This document shows positions 24,116 through 32,305 of a stretch of 64,000 bases of DNA, piece by piece (position 1 is the first letter of the stretch; every line of letters begins with the position of its first letter). The stretch is taken from positions 62,001 through 126,000 of the forward strand of contig NZ_VZOW01000015.1 in the NCBI RefSeq assembly GCF_008801835.1. Reading direction: 5' to 3'. The translations under genes were made by a program, and so were the position numbers. The notes under the pieces were generated by a model. It saw nothing but the letters and a program-made list of their open reading frames with translations, had not been told where the DNA came from and made no database searches. This DNA comes from Cupriavidus pauculus (GTDB taxonomy: Bacteria; Pseudomonadota; Gammaproteobacteria; Burkholderiales; Burkholderiaceae).

Positions 24116-25378
24116 TCACGCAGGAGCCTCTTGAATCGTCACCTCGTCAAAGACGCGCTGGCCGTCTTCAGAGATAGCCTTGCCGCCACTGAATTCCTGC
24201 CAACGGCGAACAATGACGTCGCAGTACTTCGGGTCCAACTCCATCATGAAGCAGCGGCGCCCCGATTTCTCGGCGGCGATCAGCGTGCTTCCGGATCCGC
24301 CAAAGCAATCGAGCACCACATCGCCTGGTCGGCTCGAATTGCGGATTGAACGTTCCATCAACTCAACAGGCTTCATCGTGGGATGAAGATCGTTGCGGGC
24401 AGGTTTTTTGATATTCCAGACGTCCCCTTGATCGCGATCGCCACACCAATGCCGACTGCTACCTTCCGGCCAGCCATACAGGATCGGTTCATATTGACGC
24501 TGGTAATCCGCTCTGCCCAGGGTGAAAGTGTGCTTGGCCCAAATGATGAACGTAGACCACTTTCCACCGGCCGCGCGAAACGCGGCTTGTAGCGTGTCAA
24601 GTTCGCTGGAGGACATCGCGATGTAGACTGCGCCATCGCAGTGGGGCAGCATCAGCGAGAGCGCATCGAAGACGAAGTCGTAAAAGCCCTCGCCCAAGTT
24701 GTCATTCAGGATGGGGCGGTGTTTACCACGCAACTTGTCTTTCGCGCTGTTGGCATAGTTGACGTTGTAGGGCAAGTCGCTCCAGATCATCTGAACGCGT
24801 TGCCCGGCGAGCAACTGCTCGTGGCTGGATGCCTGCGTAGCATCACCGCAAACCAGACGGTGATTGCCAAGAATCCACACATCACCAGGTCGGCTGATGG
24901 CGGTTTCGTTCAGTTCTGGAATGGCATCCTCATCTATATTGCCGTCGACCGTGGTCTCTTCGCCGGCCATGATCTCGGCCAGCGCGTCGACGTCGAAGCC
25001 GGTGATGTCCAGATTGAAACCATCCTCCTGCAGCGACTGCAATTCGATGCGCAGCATGGCGTCGTCCCAACCGGCGTTTTCTGCGATGCGGTTGTCCGCA
25101 ATGATGAGAGCGCGGCGCTGGGTGGGGGTTAGGTGATCGAGGACCACTACGGGCACGGTGTCCAGACCGAGCTTCTGCGCGGCGGCGAGGCGTCCGTGAC
25201 CGGCGACAATAACGCCATCAGACCCCGCCAGGATCGGATTGGTGAACCCGAACTCGACGATGGATGCCGCAATCTGTGCCACCTGCTCCTCGGAGTGGGT
25301 TCGGGCGTTGCGGGCGTAGGGCACGAGTTTTTCCGTCGGCCAGCGCTCGATGTGGGTAGACAGCCAGGGTTCAGACAT
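24116..25378 (-). CDS. ParB-domain / DNA methyltransferase fusion (first)
   Basis: 420 residues. Residues about 12-105 form a ParB/Srx-like domain (IVAGHGRLAAAQKLG, ALIIADNRIAENAGWDD). Then comes a methyltransferase with the catalytic SDLPYN at 200-205 and the AdoMet motif DCFGGSGST near 357-365, the beta-class order typical of adenine-N6 or cytosine-N4 enzymes. Such fusions are common in phages and probably modify phage DNA against restriction. It overlaps the endolysin gene by 8 bp and the broken nuclease gene by 4 bp; the nuclease may once have been a partner. Confidence 0.9.
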   Translation of the reverse strand: MSEPWLSTHIERWPTEKLVPYARNARTHSEEQVAQIAASIVEFGFTNPILAGSDGVIVAGHGRLAAAQKLGLDTVPVVVLDHLTPTQRRALIIADNRIAENAGWDDAMLRIELQSLQEDGFNLDITGFDVDALAEIMAGEETTVDGNIDEDAIPELNETAISRPGDVWILGNHRLVCGDATQASSHEQLLAGQRVQMIWSDLPYNVNYANSAKDKLRGKHRPILNDNLGEGFYDFVFDALSLMLPHCDGAVYIAMSSSELDTLQAAFRAAGGKWSTFIIWAKHTFTLGRADYQRQYEPILYGWPEGSSRHWCGDRDQGDVWNIKKPARNDLHPTMKPVELMERSIRNSSRPGDVVLDCFGGSGSTLIAAEKSGRRCFMMELDPKYCDVIVRRWQEFSGGKAISEDGQRVFDEVTIQEAPA

Positions 25379-25820
25379 GGACCAGCCCCGGTTCGTAGAC
25401 GGTCTTGCCCTGGTTCAGCTTGGCCGTGAGCAATTGGGTGCGTTCGTTCGAGATGGCCACTGACAGATGCGTCCAACGTCCGAACTCGTGAATGATCTGC
25501 ACGCAGGGGAGCTTCAACTGGCTGGCGGCTTGGCACACGGCCAACGGCGTGATGCCCGGCACGATGAGGTCAGCCGCACGCCCTTGCATGTGGTGACTGG
25601 TGGGACTGCCGCCAATGGCGCGGTTCAGCGCTGGCGAGCGGTAGCCGGAGGTAATCACCACCGGGCGCGCCAATTTGACGCGCAGGGGTTCCAGCACCAA
25701 CTGACACAGCCGACGCAGGTTCTCGATGATTTCGGGCGTGGGCTCGTTGGCAATGCCACGGCGAGCAGCGGTTTCTGAAACCAGAAACTCGGCGAGTTCG
25801 AAATGTTCAGACAGTTGCAT
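25371..25820 (-). CDS. M15-family peptidase, probable endolysin
   Basis: 149 residues from the ATG of MQLSEHFELAEFL, which has GAGAG upstream and overlaps the previous stop; a longer reading would run inside the methyltransferase gene. Zinc ligands are seen in SHHMQGRAADL (His, Asp) and WTHLSV (His). The ITSGYRSPALNRAIGG block is typical of Peptidase_M15_3 phage endolysins that cut peptide cross-links. There is no signal peptide, so a holin would be needed; none is visible nearby. Confidence 0.85.
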   Translation of the reverse strand: MQLSEHFELAEFLVSETAARRGIANEPTPEIIENLRRLCQLVLEPLRVKLARPVVITSGYRSPALNRAIGGSPTSHHMQGRAADLIVPGITPLAVCQAASQLKLPCVQIIHEFGRWTHLSVAISNERTQLLTAKLNQGKTVYEPGLVHV

Positions 25821-27231
25821 GTTCACTCTCTTGCCGACGCTCGACTTTGCGTTGCTCGTCGACGACCTCAAAGACTTCTCCGGTGGCGGCCAGGGTGACC
25901 GGCACACCAGGGAAGTTCTGTTGGAAACGGATCAGCGCCACATCGACATACTCCGGCGCGATCTCTACCGCGCGGCCGATGCGACCGGTGCGCTGGGCGG
26001 CCATCAGCGTGGTACCGCTGCCACCGAACGGTTCGAATACGATCTCGCCTTCATCGGTGTAGGCCTCGATGACCTCGACCGGTAGCGTCACCGGAAACAC
26101 GGCCGGATGATCGATGTCCTTGCCGATCTTTCCCTTGTGGCGCATGACCCGGATGACCGAGTCGGGGATGCGGTAGTCCTGCGTCGGCTGGCCCGCAGCG
26201 GTCCAGCCATTGACTTGGCCATCCTTGCCACGCATCGCGGTCGAGGATCCGTCGGCGCGCAGGTGGGTCTCCTGGCCGGCAAACTTGCAGGGCACCGTCT
26301 TGTTGGGTTTGCGCGTCTGACGGTTGAAGTGGAAGATGAATTCGAAGCTCGGCGCCAGGCGTCCTTGCCAGTCACCGGGCATCCCTGGGCCCTGATCCCA
26401 GACGTACCAGGCAAAGCGCCGCCAACCTTGGCTGCGCATCCAGTCGAGCCATGCATCCCAATACGGGATGAACTCGTTGTCGCGGTGGATCAGACCCAGA
26501 TTGACCAGCACCTGGCCATCGGCGGCCATGGGCACTTGCGCAAACACGCCGCGCATCAGGTCATCCCAGTCGGCAATGCCTCCAGAGGTGTAGTCGCGTT
26601 GGTTTCCATAGGGCGGTGAGGTGAAACACAAACTGGCCTGCTCGCCCTGCATCAGGGTGGAGATCACCGATGGATCGGACGCGTCGCCGCAGATCAGCCG
26701 GTGCGGACCCAGTTGCCAAACATCGCCCGGGCGAGAGATGGGCTGCTTGGGTGGTTCGGGAACATCGTCATCCTCATCGCTGGCCGGTTCTTCATCGGTA
26801 TCGGAACCCTCCGTCTCTCCAATGTCAGCCAGCATTTGGGCCAACTCGTCATCGTCAAAGCCTGTCATCAGCAAGTCGTAACCGGCCTCAGACAGCTCGG
26901 CCAATTCGAGCGCCAGCAACTCGTCATCCCAGCCCGCGTCCAGCGCCAGGCGGTTGTCGGCGATCACGTAGGCCCGCTTTTGCGCCAGGGTGAGGTGGCC
27001 CAGTTCAATGACCGGGACCTCGGGCAACTCCAGCTTGCGCGCAGCGGCTAGTCGACCATGGCCAGCAATGATTCCGTTGTCGCCATCGACCAGGATCGGC
27101 TGGGTCCAGCCAAATTCCACGATGCTGGCCGCGATCTTGGCAATCTGCGCCGGAGAATGCGTGCGCGGATTGCGCGCGTACGGCAGCAGCGCGTCGATCG
27201 AGCGATATTCAATCTGCAGGTTTGGCTTCAT
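25807..27231 (-). CDS. ParB-domain / DNA methyltransferase fusion (second)
   Basis: 474 residues. A ParB-like domain covers about 10-105 (IIAGHGRLAAARKL, YVIADNRLALDAGWDD), followed by a very acidic linker (about 138-158, EGSDTDEEPASDEDDD). The methyltransferase has SPPYGN at 205-210 and EPFGGSGTT near 400-408. SPPY suggests cytosine-N4 or adenine-N6 methylation. The N-terminal domain is clearly paralogous to the first fusion, while the catalytic parts differ, suggesting different targets. No Shine-Dalgarno is visible; a terminator-like hairpin lies 8 bp before the ATG. Confidence 0.9.
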   Translation of the reverse strand: MKPNLQIEYRSIDALLPYARNPRTHSPAQIAKIAASIVEFGWTQPILVDGDNGIIAGHGRLAAARKLELPEVPVIELGHLTLAQKRAYVIADNRLALDAGWDDELLALELAELSEAGYDLLMTGFDDDELAQMLADIGETEGSDTDEEPASDEDDDVPEPPKQPISRPGDVWQLGPHRLICGDASDPSVISTLMQGEQASLCFTSPPYGNQRDYTSGGIADWDDLMRGVFAQVPMAADGQVLVNLGLIHRDNEFIPYWDAWLDWMRSQGWRRFAWYVWDQGPGMPGDWQGRLAPSFEFIFHFNRQTRKPNKTVPCKFAGQETHLRADGSSTAMRGKDGQVNGWTAAGQPTQDYRIPDSVIRVMRHKGKIGKDIDHPAVFPVTLPVEVIEAYTDEGEIVFEPFGGSGTTLMAAQRTGRIGRAVEIAPEYVDVALIRFQQNFPGVPVTLAATGEVFEVVDEQRKVERRQESEHATV

Positions 27232-27238
27232 GGAATTG

Positions 27239-27273
27239 AAAAACCCGCCGAGCGCTGCCGCCGGGCGGGTTGG
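27239..27273 (-). terminator. Rho-independent terminator-like hairpin
   Basis: On the minus strand the arms AACCCGCC and GGCGGGTT are followed by TTTTTC. It would stop leftward transcription from the primase and resolvase operon just before the second ParB-methyltransferase gene. Confidence 0.72.
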
Positions 27274-27661
27274 AAATATTCAGAGGGTGGTAACTGTCTG
27301 GGGTGGTGGTAACCACGGGCCGGTAACCTGGCCGGGTGGTAACCTGTTTTTAAGGGGAGACGCTATCGAAATCTCGCGCTGTTGCCCCCCGCATACCGCT
27401 TTGGCCAGGAAGGACCCATCGATTGTCCGCAGGACTCCGCATTCATCAGATTGGCATCAGCCATCAGGCGTTTGCATCACTTCACATCTGTCGGGGTGCA
27501 AGGTTGCAGTCGGAAGATCACGCCCGCTGCTCACACCGCTGTCCTGACCATAGCTGGAACTGTAGGCCCAAACCGGGCAAAACGCGACAGGGGGTGTTTT
27601 GGCATCTGTCATCACCATCCCGCACCACCTCGCCCCCGCCATCGATTTGCCTCGACTTCAG
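27274..27661. other. Gene-free stretch with four GGTAAC sites
   Basis: About 390 bp without a credible gene. Four GGTAAC(C) copies lie at 27,289, 27,308, 27,322 and 27,338, with 14-19 bp spacing, all in the same orientation. The rest has no recognisable motif. Short open frames exist but have no ribosome-binding sites. It may hold a replication or regulatory site of the first phage. Confidence 0.55.
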
Positions 27662-28054
27662 TCAGTGTCCCTTGTTCAGGTGCAGAGCGACCAGATGGAT
27701 GGCAGCGTCGTACCGCCGCTGTGCCGTTCTTGCCGCGCAGGCAAACCGCCGACCGATCTGCTCCCAACGATACCGGTTCGAACGCATCCACACCAGATGC
27801 CGCTGCTCCACCTCCAGCCACTGCACCCAGCGCATGGTCTCCAGCATCCGCTCCACGGCTTGGGGACTGGGGGGCATGGGTCGGTACAGCCGCTCGGGAT
27901 CGGGGTAGCGCTCAGGCACCTGCATGACCAAGGTCATCCACGGGTTGAAGTAGCCGCCCGGTCTGACCCGGGGCAGCTTGTGTGCAATCTCGGCAGCCTC
28001 AGCAAACCGGGCGGCCACATCGTCCACAGTCCATTCGGTTCTGGCCTCAGTCAT
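27662..28054 (-). CDS. DUF6362-like phage protein
   Basis: 130 residues from the ATG of MTEARTEWTVDDVAARF. The pattern LPRVRPGGYFNPWMTLV and RYRWEQIGRRFACAARTAQRRYDAAI matches DUF6362, whose C-terminus looks like a helix-turn-helix (WEQIGRRF...TAQRRY), so DNA binding is plausible. It overlaps the next gene by 8 bp. The longer reading upstream lies within the neighbouring gene. Confidence 0.7.
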   Translation of the reverse strand: MTEARTEWTVDDVAARFAEAAEIAHKLPRVRPGGYFNPWMTLVMQVPERYPDPERLYRPMPPSPQAVERMLETMRWVQWLEVEQRHLVWMRSNRYRWEQIGRRFACAARTAQRRYDAAIHLVALHLNKGH

Positions 28055-28256
28055 GGCGCTTGCCTCCATCACCGTAGAGGCGTTCACCCAGACGACGGAC
28101 GAACTGTTTCTCCACCCAGTCGAGCCGTTCGTCGTGCTCGCTGACCACCAGGATGTGATCGGTGCGCCAGCCATCGCGTTTGACCGCGTCCAGATCCGGC
28201 GTGGTGGGCTGCAGATTGCCCAAGGGGCAGCGGTAGCGGTATTGGGGCACTTTCAT
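28047..28256 (-). CDS. Hypothetical small protein
   Basis: 69 residues: starts MKVPQYRYRCPLGNLQPTTPDLDAVKRDG and ends GGKRHD. It contains WVEKQFVRRLGERLYG, helical and basic. It starts one base after the RuvC-like stop and overlaps the DUF6362 start, so it is part of the same operon. Function unknown. Confidence 0.65.
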   Translation of the reverse strand: MKVPQYRYRCPLGNLQPTTPDLDAVKRDGWRTDHILVVSEHDERLDWVEKQFVRRLGERLYGDGGKRHD

Positions 28257-28257
28257 G

Positions 28258-28731
28258 TCACACCACCTCTGTGGCCATCTCACGGGCCAGGTACAGCAAG
28301 GCGATGGCGTCAGCCTCGTTGTCGTCGGTCGGGGCATGTCCACGCGCACGGACAGATGCCACCATTTCGTCCTTGCTGGCGTTACCTTTACCCGTGGCGT
28401 GCTTCTTGATCGTGCCGACCGGAATGCCCTGGTAGGGAATCTGGTGGTGCTCGCACCAGGCAGTGAGCTGTCCCATGAATCCGCCGTAGGCATGGGCCGC
28501 GTCGACACCAACGTGGCGGCGGACCTCTTCGAAGACGACTTGGTCGATGCCGTCGTTGCACTGCTTAATGTCGGTGAGCCAGCGCTTGAACCGCAGAAAG
28601 CGCATGCCGCCGCCTTCGAAGCGTTGGGGTTTGAAGGCTTGGCTGCCACTGGTGATGCTGCCGTCACGGCTGGTCAGTGCCCAGCCGGTTTGGGTGCCCA
28701 GATCAAGGGCGAGGATGGTCATTGTGTTCAT
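28258..28731 (-). CDS. RuvC-like crossover junction endonuclease
   Basis: 157 residues. RNase H-fold acidic residues are visible in LALDLGTQTGWA (Asp10), VVFEEV (Glu68-69) and DNEADAIALL (near Asp141). It matches phage RuvC-type resolvases that process recombination or replication intermediates before packaging. It lies after the primase gene, separated by a 140-bp gap with an inverted repeat. Confidence 0.85.
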   Translation of the reverse strand: MNTMTILALDLGTQTGWALTSRDGSITSGSQAFKPQRFEGGGMRFLRFKRWLTDIKQCNDGIDQVVFEEVRRHVGVDAAHAYGGFMGQLTAWCEHHQIPYQGIPVGTIKKHATGKGNASKDEMVASVRARGHAPTDDNEADAIALLYLAREMATEVV

Positions 28732-28758
28732 TGGTCACTCCATGCGTTTTTGGCATCT

Positions 28759-28852
28759 GGTGACCGAAGGTGACCCGTTTCTCGTTATCCGCTCGCGCCT
28801 GCGCACGTACACGTGTAGAGAGATAACGATATGCCGGTCACTTTCGGTCACC
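28759..28852. repeat. Long inverted repeat carrying GGTGACC sites
   Basis: Arms 28,759-28,789 and 28,822-28,852 are nearly identical when one is reversed: GGTGACCGAA-x-GTGACC ... CGTTATC. Each arm carries two GGTNAC sites. It occupies the primase-resolvase gap. It may be an origin, operator or attenuator; see findings. Confidence 0.75.
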
Positions 28853-28873
28853 CACTGAGGTTTGTCGATTCGG

Positions 28874-31192
28874 TCAGTCGTCGCGATAGGGCATGTAGCC
28901 GCCCGGCTCGCGGGGTTTGAGCGACAGGCCTGACAGAGCTTTTGCCCCGCCATGCAGGCGTGTGCGCGCAAACCCACGGTTGATGAGTTGCTGGGTGAGC
29001 CAGCGGCTGGTGCCCACGTACTCGCCACGCCGCTCAGCGCGCTCACGCCAGCGCTGGTAGATCGCGGAAATCGCTTCCCGCGCCACAGGCGATTGCTGGC
29101 AGTCCTCGTCCAGGAACTCACCAATCGCGTCCTCCTCTTCGAAGTACTCATCGGTGGCATCGAGCACCTGCTGGGGCGGATCGAGCCGGCCCTGACGCTG
29201 CCACTCCAGACAGCCTTGAACCGCCCAAGCCAGGATCCCATCCCGTTCGGCCAGCAGTTTTTGCTGTAGGTGCTTGTCGCGCCTTTCCGGTGGGACGGTG
29301 ATCGTGAACGGGATCAGGTGGAGGCGCCGCTTCATCGCTTCGTCGATGTTGCGGATAGCCGGTTTGTGATTGCCGGCCACGATCAGCTTGAACTGCGGCA
29401 TGAACTCGAAAAAATCCTGGCGCATGAAGCGCGCAGAGATCTTGTCGCCACCGGTCAAGCTCTTGACCTTGGACTCGGCCCAGCGTCGCCCTTGCTCGGT
29501 TTCGATGGCGGCGACAAACCGGGCCCCACGCAAGCTGGCCATATCGGTCGGGTGCCGGTCTGTGCGGGCTTCCATGAACGTGTCCATGGGAGCATTGGTG
29601 GCGTAGTCGCCCAGGATGGTGGCCAGGGTGTTCACGAACACCGATTTGCCGTTGGCACCCGTGCCATACAGAAAGAACAGCGCGTGCTCGCGTGTCGATC
29701 CAGTCAGGGCATACCCTGCCATCCGGGCAAGATAGGCCTGCAGAGGCTGATCACCGCCCGTGACCTCATGGATGAACTGCCGCCAGGTGGGGCAATCACC
29801 CGCAGGGGTGGCCGTCGTGATCTTGGTCAGTCGGTCCAGACGGTCGTGGGAGCGCAGCACGCCATTCTTGAGATTCACCACGCCGCCTGGCGTGTTGAGA
29901 AGCCAGGGGTCGGCATCCCACTCGTCAGCGGTGGCGGCATGACGCCGATCGGAGCGTGCGAGCCGCTCCAAGCCAGCCACCGTGCCACTGCTGGCGAGTT
30001 TGGCGGCCACCCGATGAGAATCGGCCTTGAGTGCGGCCTCCCGACAGATCTGGCGCATCAGGTGGTGCGCCGCCAGAGTCTCCTCGGTTTGCCAGCGCTT
30101 GCCAGTCCAGAACACCCACTTTCCCCACAACGCGACATAGCGCCAGTCCTGGGCGTACCGACCCGAGAAGGTCAGCGCCAGTGCGTCTTCAGTGGCCCAC
30201 ACCGATTGCTCGGTCGGATCTGCTGCCTGCGTGATGGCTGGCGTTGAAGGCTGGAACTGGATGCGCTCACCGTGGGCAAGGAAGGCCTCCACATCAAAGC
30301 CCTCAGCAATGGCGTCGGCTGCGTCCCAGCCATCCGCACTTCCTTGGGGGTCTTGCGCCGTAGGATTGGACGGCGGCATCAACACCGCGCAGTGCTGGGC
30401 TCCTGCTGCCATGACCGCCTCGGCGGCATTCATGGCGTACTCCCAGCCGGGTTTGTCGCGGTCGGGCCAAATCAGGACATGCTTACCCTGAACGGGCGAC
30501 CAGTCGGTCTTGTCGATGGGCGCGTTGGCACCATGCATCGCAGTGGTCGCGCAATGGCCAGCGTCGATCAATGCCTGGGCGCATTTTTCGCCCTCGACCA
30601 GAATCACCCGGTCGGCATGAAAAATGCCAGGTTGGTTGAACAACGGCCTCGGATCGGGCGGCGCCATCTTGCGGCGCTTGGCATCCCAAGGTCGGAATTC
30701 CTTATAGCCAGGGCTGGGCTCATAGCGATACACGCAGGCAATCAGACTGCCGTCGGCGGCCAGGTAGTCCCACTTGGCGGTGGCTGGCCCCAGTTCATCC
30801 ACCGGCGCGCTTGCCTTGCGTTTGGCGGGAGGCACGACGGGGGCACGGCCGAGCAGCTCCCAGGCGAAACCCAGGACGGCCGCGAAATCACGATGCGTGT
30901 CCCAATGGCGGTGCGCAGCGATAAGCGCAAAGACATCGCCACCATTACCCGTGGCGCGGTCGATCCACAGGCCCGCCCGTTCGCCGTCCAGTTCAATTTC
31001 CAGGCTGCGGCCCGGACTGCCCAGCACATCACCGACGACGAATTTGCCGTGTGTCACCTTGCCAGCAGGGAACAGGGCAAACAGTACCCCCTCCAGTCGC
31101 GCCAGCAAGGCCGAACGCAGCTCATCACGTTCGGCATTCCCGTTGGGTGATGGAACAGCAGGGTCGTGGTCATTGAAATCAAGCATGGGCAC
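28874..31192 (-). CDS. Phage primase-helicase, P4 family
   Basis: 772 residues. The N-terminal half has a TOPRIM domain (VILVEGEK at about 196-203, IWPDRD near 241-246). The C-terminal half has a SF3-type helicase with Walker A GTGANGKS at 510-517, then KSLTGGDKISARFM and LIVAGNHKP, as in P4 alpha and D5-type proteins. The classical N-terminal zinc finger is not evident. It should prime and unwind at the phage origin. GGTNACC clusters on its downstream side fit iterons for such an initiator. Confidence 0.9.
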   Translation of the reverse strand: MPMLDFNDHDPAVPSPNGNAERDELRSALLARLEGVLFALFPAGKVTHGKFVVGDVLGSPGRSLEIELDGERAGLWIDRATGNGGDVFALIAAHRHWDTHRDFAAVLGFAWELLGRAPVVPPAKRKASAPVDELGPATAKWDYLAADGSLIACVYRYEPSPGYKEFRPWDAKRRKMAPPDPRPLFNQPGIFHADRVILVEGEKCAQALIDAGHCATTAMHGANAPIDKTDWSPVQGKHVLIWPDRDKPGWEYAMNAAEAVMAAGAQHCAVLMPPSNPTAQDPQGSADGWDAADAIAEGFDVEAFLAHGERIQFQPSTPAITQAADPTEQSVWATEDALALTFSGRYAQDWRYVALWGKWVFWTGKRWQTEETLAAHHLMRQICREAALKADSHRVAAKLASSGTVAGLERLARSDRRHAATADEWDADPWLLNTPGGVVNLKNGVLRSHDRLDRLTKITTATPAGDCPTWRQFIHEVTGGDQPLQAYLARMAGYALTGSTREHALFFLYGTGANGKSVFVNTLATILGDYATNAPMDTFMEARTDRHPTDMASLRGARFVAAIETEQGRRWAESKVKSLTGGDKISARFMRQDFFEFMPQFKLIVAGNHKPAIRNIDEAMKRRLHLIPFTITVPPERRDKHLQQKLLAERDGILAWAVQGCLEWQRQGRLDPPQQVLDATDEYFEEEDAIGEFLDEDCQQSPVAREAISAIYQRWRERAERRGEYVGTSRWLTQQLINRGFARTRLHGGAKALSGLSLKPREPGGYMPYRDD

Positions 31193-31523
31193 CTCCTTCG
31201 TCGGTGTCTGCCGGATTCAAGTAGCCCGCCTTGATAGCGATCTCGCGCATGAATTCAGGTGACAAATCGACGAGGTCGCACCAAAGTTCCAAACGCCCGT
31301 CCTGGAAAAATCGCCGGGCCTCGGCACGCTGATGCTTCGAGGGTGAGCACAGGTCCACGAACGCCTGTTTGATCACGGCCACGACCAGTCGCGATTCCGG
31401 GCACACGACAGCCACATGACGCAGCAGCAGACGCTCCAGCAGGGATGCGCCGATCAGGGGCTTCTGGCGACGGGCGGTCACCGCCAATGCCTCGCTCACG
31501 GGTTGAGGAAGACGAGCATTCAT
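31179..31523 (-). CDS. Hypothetical phage protein
   Basis: 114 residues from the ATG of MNARLPQPVSEALAV, overlapping the nuclease stop by 4 bp; it overlaps the primase start by 14 bp. It is helical with CPESRLVVAVIKQAFVDLCSPS and RRFFQDGRLELWCDLVDLSPE. I do not know the family, but small proteins with this FFxxGRLExWCxLVxLSPE pattern recur beside primase genes in prophages. Confidence 0.65.
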   Translation of the reverse strand: MNARLPQPVSEALAVTARRQKPLIGASLLERLLLRHVAVVCPESRLVVAVIKQAFVDLCSPSKHQRAEARRFFQDGRLELWCDLVDLSPEFMREIAIKAGYLNPADTDEGGAHA

Positions 31524-32305
31524 GACCGCACCCCCGATGCGTTCACACCCTGCTCGCTCCAGCACCGACGTGCCCAGGCGCAGTACTTACACTCGTAGAA
31601 GCTCGGCTCAGACGCCACCCGCGGCAGCAATTCACCGGCCTCGGTCGCCTGGATCACCTTGACGGCGCGATCCGACATGCGCTGCGCCAGCGCTGCATCA
31701 AACGGCACCAGTTCCAGCCAGAGCTCCTGGGTGTCCTTGTTGATGGCGGTGAACAGCGCAGGCTGGGAGACGATGCCAGGAATACTCGGCTCCATGTACG
31801 CCTGATAGATCGCCATTTGCGCGGCGTAGATCGGCTTGGTTACGGTCACGCCCTTTTTGGCGGTATCGCGCCAGTTCTTGTCGTTCATGGTCTTGCACTC
31901 CCATAGCATGGGGAACGACAAGCCGAGTTCGACAGGGGCGCCAGCGATCACGCCATCGACATGCCCCTGGATGCGGCCACCCGCGACGGAGAAGCCAAAT
32001 TGCTCGCCATCCTGCTTGCGGGTGTAGAGGTCGAAACCAGCCAGGCGCAGCCAGCGAATGGCCAGGTCCTCCATGATGTGGCCGACCTCAAAGATCCGCA
32101 GCGTGCGACCGGGCAACTCAGCACCGTCGTCCACCGGCGCATCGACGTACTCGTATTGCAGGGCGCGCTCGCAGGGCACACCGAGGCGTGAGGCGCCCAG
32201 ATAGCGCCGGTGTGCCTGCTGGCTGCGCTCGGCTTGCAGGGCAGCATCCAGCAGTGTTGACACCTGTTCGTGAAATTTGGGTTGATGGTTCAGGTCGATC
32301 ATCAA
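31520..32305 (-). CDS. Cas4/RecB-like PD-(D/E)XK exonuclease
   Basis: 261 residues. Nuclease motifs are GHVDGVI (Asp117) and LWECKTM (Glu136, Lys138). Cys45 plus a C-terminal CKYCAWARRC (about 239-248) make a four-cysteine iron-sulfur cluster as in Cas4 and AddB-type enzymes. In phages, such nucleases work in recombination or replication. It lies between DUF6511 and the primase, in a coupled run (4-bp overlaps). Confidence 0.85.
   Translation of the reverse strand: MMIDLNHQPKFHEQVSTLLDAALQAERSQQAHRRYLGASRLGVPCERALQYEYVDAPVDDGAELPGRTLRIFEVGHIMEDLAIRWLRLAGFDLYTRKQDGEQFGFSVAGGRIQGHVDGVIAGAPVELGLSFPMLWECKTMNDKNWRDTAKKGVTVTKPIYAAQMAIYQAYMEPSIPGIVSQPALFTAINKDTQELWLELVPFDAALAQRMSDRAVKVIQATEAGELLPRVASEPSFYECKYCAWARRCWSEQGVNASGVRS

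Larger units (their letters stand above)
22173..24119 (-). pseudogene. PD-(D/E)XK endonuclease-like gene, split by an IS256 element and frameshifted
   Basis: The 5' part (24,119-23,743) encodes GRAGEYLVMADLLLNG, then YDIAVDIG and IRVQVKST, the E...D...QxK active-site pattern of PD-(D/E)XK nucleases of the group-I-intron-associated type. Removing the IS and one copy of its 8-bp duplication joins VLALV in frame to ALDRRLIAYYAL on the far side (22,374 onward). Near 22,290 one extra base in CGAGG shifts the frame: the zero frame stops at 22,273, while the -1 alternative continues through YGDGGVKCRYFEDAKFEFALD to a stop at 22,173. The gene is therefore doubly inactivated. It is convergent with the toxin gene. 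Confidence 0.78.

Noticed and set aside
24116-27231. Complete restriction-modification systems based on the ParB-methyltransferases
   Set aside because: No intact nuclease or specificity gene is adjacent; the only nuclease candidate is disrupted.
27274-27661. Genes in the gap before DUF6362
   Set aside because: Short open frames on both strands lack ribosome-binding sites and recognisable sequence.
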